Assembly (NCBI GenBank): GCA_021107685.1 | Contig: JAIOSH010000395.1 | Span: 1-6,175 of the forward strand | Source: Bacteroidales bacterium | GTDB taxonomy: Bacteria > Bacteroidota > Bacteroidia > Bacteroidales > SMBSF39 | Reading direction: 5' to 3' | Length of the DNA: 6,175 bases | In this document: one piece after another, positions 1 to 6,175 of the stretch | Position numbering within the stretch: position 1 is the stretch's first letter | Layout: every line of letters starts with the position of its first letter | Program-made: the position numbers and the translations under genes | Notes under the pieces: generated by a model | Database searches by the model: none | What the model was told of the DNA's origin: nothing | Seen by the model: only the letters and a program-made list of their open reading frames with translations

Positions 1-1034
1 AATGTTAGAAATATAGTTTCGAAAATAAACTGTGAAAATATTTTACTCTGCACAGCACCCAATACTTTTCTGATACCTACTTCTTTTGACCGTTTTATAG
101 CCTGGGCTGTAGCAAGGTTGATAAAATTAATGCTGGCGATTATCATTATCAGAATGCCAATAAAAGAATAAATTAAAATATTACTTCTGTTTATAGTATA
201 AGTATTTGAAACATTTTGAAAGCGCTCATCAAAATGAATATCACTGAGTGATTGAAGAATATATCTTTTTTCCCATGGAGTTTTATCCGGTTTATATTTT
301 ATATAAGTCTGGTTGACTTTGTCCTGGAAATCATCTCGTGAATATCCATCAGGAAGTGCAACATAAGTTCCAAAACCCGACATGGTTGTTCCCCAGTTAT
401 CATAATTAAATAAGCCGATATATTCTTGAAATAAAAAGTCATAAGAAATTATCATACTAAAAGGATGACTTGAATGTTTCGGCGGATTTTCCACTATACC
501 TGCAACCTTTAAAGGGTATTTGCCTTCTAATTTGATAATTTTATCTAATGGATTTTTTTCTCCAAAATACTTTTCAGCAAGCTCACGTGTAAGTAAAACA
601 GAATTTTTATTTTCAATAATATCCCTGTAATTGCCTGAAACAATTTCAATATCAAATATTTTAAAAAATACCGAATCGACAAAAAGGATATTTTGTTCAA
701 AGTAAACATCATCATTTACTTTTACATGCTGACTATCCTCGTTTCGCATCAGGGTAATATCAAAATCAGGATAGTCCAGCCTAAGAGTTTTTGCTAAGGA
801 GGCAGTTGTACAACCTTTGTAATCCACTCCGGTTGAATGTTCGGTTACACTGTTTATCCTGTAAATATTTTTATATTGTTTATGATATTTATCAAATCCA
901 AGCTCATATTGAACATATAAAAATATCAGTATGGCACTTGCAAGTCCGACAGAAAGTCCTACTACATTAATAAATGCAGATAGCCTATTACGGATAATGT
1001 ATCTTAAGGTTATTTTCAAATAATTTTTAAACAT
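1..1034 (-). CDS. MacB/FtsX-type ABC transporter permease B (3' end beyond window)
   Basis: This is an inner-membrane permease subunit of a MacB/FtsX-type ABC exporter, third in the minus-strand operon. The ATG at 1034 starts a frame open for 344 codons to the window edge. It begins MFKNYLKITLRYIIRNRLSA and has a first membrane helix at about residues 20-42 (INVVGLSVGLASAILIFLYV). A large extracytoplasmic MacB-PCD-like region follows, with the conserved stretches LTRELAEKYFGEKNPLDK and VAGIVENPP. A second helix at about 283-303 (GILIMIIASINFINLATAQ) leads into the cytoplasmic coupling segment KRSKEVGIRKVLGA, typical of the first FtsX domain. Family members in Bacteroidota are usually near 800 residues with two FtsX domains, so less than half is visible. 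I found no stop or frameshift in it, unlike its two upstream neighbours. The substrate cannot be told from sequence. It starts 42 nt after the permease A remnant ends, so it is probably co-transcribed. Confidence 0.9.
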   Translation of the reverse strand, partial: MFKNYLKITLRYIIRNRLSAFINVVGLSVGLASAILIFLYVQYELGFDKYHKQYKNIYRINSVTEHSTGVDYKGCTTASLAKTLRLDYPDFDITLMRNEDSQHVKVNDDVYFEQNILFVDSVFFKIFDIEIVSGNYRDIIENKNSVLLTRELAEKYFGEKNPLDKIIKLEGKYPLKVAGIVENPPKHSSHPFSMIISYDFLFQEYIGLFNYDNWGTTMSGFGTYVALPDGYSRDDFQDKVNQTYIKYKPDKTPWEKRYILQSLSDIHFDERFQNVSNTYTINRSNILIYSFIGILIMIIASINFINLATAQAIKRSKEVGIRKVLGAVQSKIFSQFIFETIFLT

Positions 1035-1076
1035 AAATATTTTATTTCATTTTTTTAAAAAATTATAGAATCATAT

Positions 1077-2488
1077 TTATTCGTACTTCAAAGCATCCAC
1101 AGGATTGGTGCCGGCTGCTTTTATAGCTTGAAATAATATCGTAATTATTGCGATTAATAATGAAACCACCAAAGTTATTATGTAAACCCAATAACTAACA
1201 TTGATGTGATAGGCGAAAAGCTGAAGCCATTTATTGTATTAAAACCCCCTTTCAAAATTGCAACCGGCTGAAATCCCGAAATATAAAATGCGGGGAAACT
1301 TCCGGCAATTAATCCTGTAATAAGTGTGATAAAAACCAATCCGGAAAGAATGTTAATATTTGATTGATCATATAAATTCAAATTAGTATAAACAAGTGAA
1401 TTAAAGACAGGTCGAATAATTTCTATTATCATCAATGCAATTATAAGGGAAATAAAACTCAAAAGAAATGACTCACCGAGAAACTGTGTAATAATTTTCC
1501 CTTTTGTAGCACCTACAACTTTTCTTAAACTTACTTCTTTAGCTCTTTTAATTGACCGGGCAGTAGAAAGATTGATAAAATTTATACAAGCAATTAATAA
1601 TATAAAAACCGCAATACCCGATAATATGTATATTTGGTCGAGATTTCCTGCAGTCGGCAGATCGTCAGACACATCGGAATAAAGATGTATTTTTTCCAAA
1701 GGTTCAAAAATAAGCGACAGAACAGAACCGAATTGACGATATTTATAATTAATATGCTTTTCCATAAATGGAGGTAGTCTGTCGTACAGTCGTTGTAAAG
1801 AGGCATTTTGATTTAATTTTATGTAAGTATAATAGCTATGTCCCCCATCCCAACCTAAAAATGTATTCTGCATTTTATAAAGCGTAGCAAACGATATAAG
1901 GACATTGAACTTTATTTGAGAATTTTCTGGTGGATTTTCAACAATGCCGGTGATCAATAAATTTTCTTGGTTATTAAACTTAACTATTTTCCCTATCGGG
2001 TTATTATTCCCAAATAATTTTTTTGCAGTTTTTTCGGTTAAGACAATAGTAAACGGCTCTATTAATGCAGTTTTGGGATTACCTTTGATTAACCTGAACG
2101 AAAACACATCAAATACTGACGAATCGGAATAAATTATGTTTTTAGCCTTGTAGTTTTTTTGATTGTATGAAAAGAAACCGGATCGGGGATTTGAAAATCT
2201 AACCATATTTTCCACTTCAGGCATTTCCTCTAATAAAGAAGGTCCTATTCCTGCAGTAGCAATAGCAGATATTGAGGTTCCTTCATTTACATTATCAGCC
2301 TTTAATTCCACAATATAAATCCGGTCTTTGAATTTATGGAAATTATCATAAGTAAGTTCATTATAAACATAAAGGAACATCATAATGCTCAATGCCATCC
2401 CTACAGCAAGCCCGAAGATATTTATGAGTGAAAATGTTTTATTTCTCAACAAATTCCTGAAGGCAATTTTTAAATAATTCCTAAGCAT
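1077..2488 (-). pseudogene. MacB/FtsX-type ABC transporter permease A, internally deleted and frameshifted
   Basis: This is a paralogue of permease B. The N-terminal frame (ATG at 2488, stop at 1178, 436 residues) has helix 1 at about 20-42, a MacB-PCD-like extracytoplasmic region to about 280 (LTEKTAKKLFGNNNPIGK, ITGIVENPP), and helix 2 at about 286-307 (ending INFINLSTA). Then come the coupling segment KRAKEVSLRKVVGATKGK and helices at about 341-361 and 380-402. It keeps family sequence up to AILKGGFNT (about residue 418), then reads 16 residues of unrelated tail. The true family C-terminus lies in another frame at 1080-1229: WLQLFAYHINVSYW, a helix, then FQAIKAAGTNPVDALKYE and a stop at 1077-1079. 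The second MacB-PCD-like region and most of the second FtsX domain are therefore missing, an estimated 300 residues or so judged from the family's usual length. The junction lies at about 1229-1238. A truncated half-permease of 436 residues could still be made, but it would lack half of its transmembrane unit. An assembly error is possible. Confidence 0.85.
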
Positions 2489-2538
2489 TTTATCATTATT
2501 AATATTTTATGAAAAATTAAATTCTTATTCGTTCTAAA

Positions 2539-2592
2539 TTAGACTGTTAGACTATTAGATTGTTAGACTGTTAGATTATTAGACTATTAGAT
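2539..2592. repeat. 8-bp tandem repeat block, TTAGAYTR x 6.75
   Basis: The consecutive units are TTAGACTG, TTAGACTA, TTAGATTG, TTAGACTG, TTAGATTA, TTAGACTA and a partial TTAGAT. Only unit positions 6 and 8 vary, each between purines or between pyrimidines. The block lies in the 147-bp gap between the ATPase remnant and permease A, about 50 bp upstream of the permease A start. It has no coding role. It could change length by slippage, which would alter the spacing within the operon transcript. Confidence 0.85.
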
Positions 2593-2604
2593 ATCAGCAG
2601 ACTG

Positions 2605-2636
2605 CAACACTTTAACACATCAACACTTTAACACAT
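2605..2636. repeat. Perfect direct duplication of a 16-bp unit
   Basis: CAACACTTTAACACAT occurs twice with no gap (2605-2620 and 2621-2636). The last base of the second copy is the first base, on the plus strand, of the complement of the ATPase stop codon. The duplication therefore sits directly downstream of the ATPase reading frame, 12 bp from the 8-bp repeat block. Together they make a short-repeat island inside the operon. Confidence 0.85.
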
Positions 2637-3048
2637 TATCTTATATTCTCCGAAACAATCTGCCCATCAAACAATCTGACAATTCTGTTACTATATTCCG
2701 CATCTCTTTGCGAGTGAGTTACGATTACAAGTGTTATTCCATTCTGATTTAATTCGGTTAAAATATTCATCACTTCTTCACCGTGAGCAGAGTCAAGATT
2801 ACCTGTCGACTCATCAGCAAGAATTAATGATGGTTTTGCTATCACAGCCCTTGCAACTGCCACCCTCTGCTGCTGACCACCTGAAAGCTGCAAAGGGAAA
2901 TGTTTTTTGCGATGCATCATTTGCATCTGTTCAAGTATCTTTTCCACTCTTTCTTTTCTTTTTTTATTTCAAATGTAACTTTATTCAGGGCAGTTGTTTC
3001 AACTTCATCAGTACGGAAGATTTTGGTAAGATTTTGCGTTTTTATCAT
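2636..3048 (-). pseudogene. LolD/MacB-type ABC transporter ATPase, central part deleted and frameshifted
   Basis: This is the nucleotide-binding subunit expected to power the downstream permeases, and it is first in the operon. The ATG at 3048 starts MIKTQNLTKIFRTDEVETTA and continues LNKVTFEIKK, a typical LolD-like N-terminus. That frame then drifts into KEKKEWKRYLNRCK and stops at 2917. A different frame carries the C-terminal half: ERVEKILEQMQMMHRKKHFP, the ABC signature LSGGQQQR (about 2887-2864), Walker B LILADE (catalytic Glu region near 2815-2810), the D-loop region STGNLDS and the H-loop VTHSQ (His at 2716-2714), ending VSENIR at 2636. Walker A (GxSGCGKST in relatives) and the Q-loop region are absent. 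Against the usual length of about 225 residues, roughly 90-95 residues are missing. The junction is in a purine-rich run at about 2948-2970. The D-loop reads DESTGNLD where the family usually has DEPTGNLD. A GTG at 2947 could start a 103-residue fragment, but it could not bind ATP on its own. Confidence 0.88.
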
Positions 3049-3072
3049 TTTATATTTAATTTCAATAATTAA

Positions 3073-3089
3073 TGCAATATATATGCCAA
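3073..3089 (-). promoter_or_regulatory. Sigma-54 (-24/-12) promoter for the ABC operon
   Basis: On the minus strand, 3089 to 3073 reads TTGGCATATATATTGCA. The consensus is TGGCAC-N5-TTGCA/T, and the only deviation in the core is T for C at the sixth base of the -24 element. The GG (3087-3086) and GC (3075-3074) dinucleotides have the required 10-bp gap. Predicted transcription starts near 3062, about 14 nt before the ATPase ATG at 3048. An NtrC-type activator is encoded next door. The match is read directly from sequence. Its use as a promoter is inferred. Confidence 0.82.
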
Positions 3090-3152
3090 TAAGCATATCT
3101 TGTTGTTTTTATGTGAGTTACGGACATACCATAGAATTATTAAAAAATAAAG

Positions 3153-3192
3153 TGTTTCAGAGTGATACATTTTATTGTTTCAGAGTGATACA
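3153..3192. promoter_or_regulatory. Tandem 17-bp imperfect palindromes, putative enhancer (UAS) for the NtrC-type regulator
   Basis: TGTTTCAGAGTGATACA occurs at 3153-3169 and 3176-3192. Each copy is an inverted repeat with 7-bp arms (TGTTTCA / TGATACA) matching at six of seven positions around GAG. The flanking TTTT is also repeated, so identity runs 21 bp with a 23-bp period, about two helical turns, which would put both sites on the same DNA face. The centres lie at about -99 and -122 from the predicted sigma-54 start, the usual enhancer distance, and also 76-99 bp upstream of the regulator ATG. The likely ligand is the Fis-type HTH of the regulator at 3260-4630. Autoregulation of that gene is possible. 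Confidence 0.72.
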
Positions 3193-3259
3193 TTTTTTTT
3201 ATTAATTTTACATTTTATTTTTTTAATAAACTTTTACAAAGTAATAGTATAAATTGAAC

Positions 3260-4630
3260 ATGGAAAAAAACAATGGACAAATTTTAGTTATTGATGATGA
3301 CAAAGACATTCTATTAACTACTAAAATAATTCTAAAAAAACATTTTAAAAGAATTAAACTTGAGAATGACCCGTCAAGTATCATGAAATACCTTGATGAT
3401 GACATTTTTGATGTTATTTTGCTTGATATGAATTTTGCTGCAGGTGCTACGAGTGGGAAAGAAGGCTTGCTTTGGTTAAAAAAAATATTATCGAAAAATT
3501 CCGATGCAATTGTAGTGATGATGACGGCTTATGGTGATATTGACCTTGCTGTTAAAGCTATGAAAGAAGGAGCTATTGATTTTATTGTTAAGCCATGGGA
3601 TAATAAAAAATTAGTTGCAACAGTTGTATCGGCATTCAAGTTCAGTCAGTCAAAGAAAATGATTGAGCATTTAAAAGTAAAGCAAAGAACCCTGAGCAAA
3701 GATATTGACCAACCTTTTACTGAAATGATAGGGGTTTCGGATGCAATGAAAAATGTATTTTTAACTATTGAAAAAGTAGCCAAAACTGATGCAAATATTT
3801 TGATATTAGGCGAAAACGGAACAGGAAAAGAATTAGTAGCCCGCGCCTTGCATAGAAAATCAAACCGGGCAAACCAGATATTTATAAATATTGACCTTGG
3901 TGCTATTTCTGAATCTCTTTTTGAATCGGAATTGTTCGGTCATGTCAAAGGAGCTTTTACTGATGCAAAAGAAAGCAGGGCAGGCAGATTTGAAATTGCT
4001 TCCGGTGGAACTCTGTTTCTTGATGAAATTGGTAATCTTACTTTACCTCTTCAATCAAAACTGTTATCTGTTATCCAAAACAGAGAAGTAATTAGAATAG
4101 GTTCAAATAAAAATATTCCTATTGATATCAGGCTGATTTGCGCCACAAATATCCCTGCAACAGAATTGAAAAATGAAATAAATTTCAGACAGGACCTGTT
4201 ATACAGGATAAATACCGTAGAAATTGAAATTCCTCCTTTAAGAGAAAGAATAAAAGATATACCTTATTTATCCGAACATTTCCTTAAAATATTCGCAAAA
4301 AAATATCATAAAGAAAACAAAAAGATATCAAAAGATGCTATAAAGAAGTTATCAAAATATCATTGGACTGGAAATATCCGTGAATTACAACATGTTGTAG
4401 AAAGAGCCGTAATTATGAGCGAAACACCGGTTTTAAAACCAACAGATTTCTTGCTCAGGGATATTGATATTAAAGGAATGACAAACAGTAATCTCAATCT
4501 TGAGAAAATTGAGCTAAAAGCTATTAAAAAAGCATTATTAAAAAACAAAGGTAATTTGAGTAAAACTGCAAAAGAATTGGGTTTGGGGCGTACTACACTT
4601 TACCGTAAAATGAATAAATATGGTTTATAA
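3260..4630 (+). CDS. NtrC-family sigma-54-dependent response regulator
   Basis: This cytoplasmic enhancer-binding activator of 456 residues remodels sigma-54 RNA polymerase by ATP hydrolysis after phosphorylation. The receiver domain (about 8-122) has acidic pocket D12-D14, phosphoacceptor D56 (LLDMNF), T89 (MMTAYG) and K111 (VKPW). A linker leads to the AAA+ domain at about 155-385. This has Walker A GENGTGKE (184-191), the sigma-54 contact loop as GAFTDA (231-236, usual form GAFTGA), Walker B GGTLFLDE (249-256), the sensor I region RLICATN (291-297), and the FRQDLLYRIN and PPLRER segments. A Fis-type HTH closes the protein (about 413-456, GNLSKTAKELGLGRTTLYRKM). All key residues are present, so it should be functional. 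I chose the ATG at 3260 over the in-frame TTG two codons earlier. There is no Shine-Dalgarno sequence, as is usual in Bacteroidota. It overlaps the kinase gene and lies divergent to the ABC operon with its sigma-54 promoter, the likely target. No confident promoter of its own is visible. Confidence 0.95.
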   Translation: MEKNNGQILVIDDDKDILLTTKIILKKHFKRIKLENDPSSIMKYLDDDIFDVILLDMNFAAGATSGKEGLLWLKKILSKNSDAIVVMMTAYGDIDLAVKAMKEGAIDFIVKPWDNKKLVATVVSAFKFSQSKKMIEHLKVKQRTLSKDIDQPFTEMIGVSDAMKNVFLTIEKVAKTDANILILGENGTGKELVARALHRKSNRANQIFINIDLGAISESLFESELFGHVKGAFTDAKESRAGRFEIASGGTLFLDEIGNLTLPLQSKLLSVIQNREVIRIGSNKNIPIDIRLICATNIPATELKNEINFRQDLLYRINTVEIEIPPLRERIKDIPYLSEHFLKIFAKKYHKENKKISKDAIKKLSKYHWTGNIRELQHVVERAVIMSETPVLKPTDFLLRDIDIKGMTNSNLNLEKIELKAIKKALLKNKGNLSKTAKELGLGRTTLYRKMNKYGL

Positions 4631-5987
4631 AAATTTTAGGATAAAAATAATTATAAGAGTAATACTGATAGGCTTTTCAATATTTTTGCTTGTTTTTGCA
4701 CTTTACCAGGATAAATGGTATTTTACGAGTGCTTCATTATTTCTAATAGTGCTGACACTATTATTGGAATTAATATTTTTTGTTGAAAAATACAACAGGG
4801 ACTTTAACAGTCTCTTATTTTCAATAAAACATCACGATTTTACAAAATCATTTATTACTTCTTCCAAAAAGAAAATAACAGATGAACAAAAAAATGCCTT
4901 TAATATTATTATCAATGAATTTCAGAATATCAGGATTGAAAAAGAATCTCATTACGAATATCTTAAAACATTAGTGGAACATATAAAAACAGGTATAATT
5001 TGTTTTGATGAAAATGGTGATGTTAATCTGGTAAATACTGCTGCAAAAAATATCCTTAATTTGAATTTATTAAAAAATATGGAATCTGTTAAACAGGCAG
5101 ATGTCGAGCTTTTTAATGTTTTAAATGAAATAAAGTCGGGTGAAAAAAAAGTTGTAAAAATAAAAGCCGGACAAGAGATTATTCAATTAATTATTTTGTG
5201 TACTGAATTTAAACTAAAAAATAAACTCTTTAAGCTGGCATCATTCCAGAATATTAAAAATGAGCTTGATGAACAGGAATTAGAAGCATGGCAAAAATTA
5301 ATACGAATATTAAATCATGAAATTATGAATACGGTAACTCCAATATCATCTCTTAGTTCAGAAATTAATGAGATGCTTGACGGTTATGATGAAGGAAAAA
5401 GAAATCTTAGTGAAATAGATGAAGATGATATGGATGATATTTATCAAAGTTTAAAAACTATTGAGAGAAGAAGTAAAGGTTTATTGAAATTCGTAAAAAC
5501 TTATAAAAATATTTCCAGGCTTCCAAAACCTGATTTTGCTGATTTGAAAGTTGAAGATATTTTTAGAAATATAAAAATCCTTATGGAGCCTGAATTAAAA
5601 AAGAATAAAATTCAGATTATTGCTTATATTGATAAAAAAGATATGTTTATCAGGGCTGACAGAGAAATGATAGAACAGGTGTTGATAAATCTGATTTTAA
5701 ATGCTAAAGATGCTATGAAAGATCAAGATAAACCATTGATAGAATTAAAAGCAATAAAAACTAAAGAAAATAAGGTTTATATCCAGGTAACTGATAATGG
5801 AACAGGCATTGAAACAGGAAATATTGATAATATTTTCGTGCCTTTTTTCACAACAAAGAAAAACGGTTCGGGAATAGGTTTAAGTTTATCAAAACAAATT
5901 ATAAGACTATGTAATGGATCAATTTCCGTTCAATCAGAACCCGGTAAAGGGTCGGTTTTTTCTTTATCTTTTCAGAAAATATACTAA
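4620..5987 (+). CDS. Membrane histidine kinase, NtrB/NtrY-like, cognate to the sigma-54 regulator
   Basis: This 455-residue inner-membrane sensor kinase should phosphorylate D56 of the regulator encoded just upstream. Two hydrophobic helices (about 8-28 and 35-55) are separated by only some six residues (YQDKWY), so there is no periplasmic sensor domain. A linker with coiled-coil character (about 56-115) leads to a PAS-like domain from about 112 (VEHIKTGIICFDENGDVNLVNTAA). The dimerisation and phosphoacceptor helix carries H233 in RILNHEIMNTVTPIS. The catalytic domain has an N box (NLILNAKDAM, N361), G1 (DNGTGI, 392-397), an F box (FVPFFTTK, 406-413) and G2 (GSGIGLSLS, 416-424). An acidic stretch (about 254-274) separates the two phosphoacceptor helices. 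All catalytic motifs are intact. The ATG lies inside the last codons of the regulator with an 11-nt overlap, suggesting translational coupling. The signal is unknown. The architecture suggests sensing within the membrane, or through a transporter or lipid cue. Confidence 0.94.
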   Translation: MVYKNFRIKIIIRVILIGFSIFLLVFALYQDKWYFTSASLFLIVLTLLLELIFFVEKYNRDFNSLLFSIKHHDFTKSFITSSKKKITDEQKNAFNIIINEFQNIRIEKESHYEYLKTLVEHIKTGIICFDENGDVNLVNTAAKNILNLNLLKNMESVKQADVELFNVLNEIKSGEKKVVKIKAGQEIIQLIILCTEFKLKNKLFKLASFQNIKNELDEQELEAWQKLIRILNHEIMNTVTPISSLSSEINEMLDGYDEGKRNLSEIDEDDMDDIYQSLKTIERRSKGLLKFVKTYKNISRLPKPDFADLKVEDIFRNIKILMEPELKKNKIQIIAYIDKKDMFIRADREMIEQVLINLILNAKDAMKDQDKPLIELKAIKTKENKVYIQVTDNGTGIETGNIDNIFVPFFTTKKNGSGIGLSLSKQIIRLCNGSISVQSEPGKGSVFSLSFQKIY

Positions 5988-6053
5988 TGTAAAAAAAGTG
6001 TAATAATCAGTCAATCAATCCCGAAGGTTCGCATTAGCGTTAACTTTATGAAG

Positions 6054-6143
6054 AATAGAACACGGATAACGCTGATTATGCGGATTTACACAGACATTTA
6101 AATCCGCGAAAATCAATTAAATCCGTGTTATCAGCGTTCTATT
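6054..6143. repeat. Intergenic palindromic repeat element (REP/MITE-like), possible terminator
   Basis: The outer arms AATAGAAC (6054-6061) and GTTCTATT (6136-6143) are perfectly complementary. The inner arms GCGGATTT (6080-6087) and AAATCCGC (6100-6107) also pair, around a 12-base loop. Between them, ACACGGAT (6060-6067) can pair with ATCCGTGT (6121-6128), and AACGCTGAT (6068-6076) with ATCAGCGTT (6130-6138). These two blocks occur in the same order on both arms rather than in mirrored order, so alternative foldings exist. There is no coding potential. The element lies 66 bp after the kinase stop. It resembles dispersed intergenic palindromes, but copy number cannot be judged from one window. 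It could act as a transcript end or stabiliser. Confidence 0.75.
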
Positions 6144-6175
6144 TCATTTTGATATTTTAAAATTATATAATTTTC

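Noticed and set aside
1594..1806. Minus-strand 70-codon frame within permease A
   Set aside because: It is an alternative frame of the same strand as the permease, with no recognisable motif.
1944..2132. Plus-strand open frame of 62 codons inside permease A
   Set aside because: It lies antisense to a clear MacB-PCD-like coding region, and its translation shows no domain or leader.
3110..3128. Small inverted repeat TATGT...ACATA between the enhancer and the promoter
   Set aside because: Five-base arms with a nine-base spacer are expected by chance in A/T-rich DNA. No IHF consensus was found here either.
2731..3205. Two plus-strand open frames (2731-3072 and 2900-3205) over the ATPase and the intergenic region
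   Set aside because: They are antisense to the ABC signature and Walker B sequence and run across the sigma-54 promoter and the palindromes. The residues are phenylalanine-rich and low in complexity, as expected for reading A/T-rich antisense.
3254..3259. TTG start two codons before the regulator ATG
   Set aside because: The ATG at 3260 directly precedes the receiver domain, and nothing supports the rarer start.
3200..3259. Possible housekeeping promoter of the regulator gene (TAnnTTTG-type)
   Set aside because: Only A/T-rich partial matches were found, such as TATAAATTG near 3248. None has a convincing -33 partner.
6020..6046. CGAAGGTTCG mini-hairpin and nearby GTTAAC considered as an integron attC-like site
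   Set aside because: The paired core sites and long stem of attC are not present, and there is no integrase or gene cassette.

Overview
The window looks like part of a Bacteroidota genome, probably a Bacteroidales-like or environmental relative. The evidence is the very high A+T content, the lack of Shine-Dalgarno sequences before the genes, and two protein types common in that phylum: long MacB/FtsX-type permeases beginning 'M-x-[KR]-N-Y-L-K-I', and an NtrC-type regulator paired with a two-helix membrane kinase. This assignment is inference from style, not from a marker gene.

Layout: the left half (1-3048) is read on the minus strand and is an ABC-transporter operon in the order ATPase (2636-3048), permease A (1077-2488), permease B (1-1034, running off the window edge). 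The ATPase and permease A are both broken in the same way. Each keeps a good N-terminus and a good C-terminus, but the middle is missing and the two parts are in different frames. The ATPase has lost Walker A and the Q-loop region. Permease A has lost most of its second half. Permease B is open for all 344 visible codons. A minisatellite-like block of 8-bp units and a duplicated 16-mer lie between the ATPase and permease A.

The right half (3260-5987) is read on the plus strand and encodes an intact two-component system: an NtrC-family sigma-54 response regulator (REC, AAA+, Fis-type HTH) and an NtrB/NtrY-like histidine kinase whose start overlaps the regulator stop by 11 nt. The kinase has two membrane helices with almost no loop between them, so it probably senses something in the membrane or through a partner protein.

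The 211-bp divergent intergenic region (3049-3259) links the halves. It holds a near-consensus -24/-12 sigma-54 promoter on the minus strand, ending just ahead of the ATPase start. About 100 and 122 bp upstream of its predicted start site are two copies of a 17-bp imperfect palindrome (TGTTTCA-GAG-TGATACA), which suits an enhancer for the regulator. The simplest model is that the kinase and regulator sense an envelope condition and switch on the divergent ABC exporter. In this sequence the exporter is either decaying or has been collapsed by assembly. The right end (6054-6143) holds an intergenic palindromic repeat with no gene.
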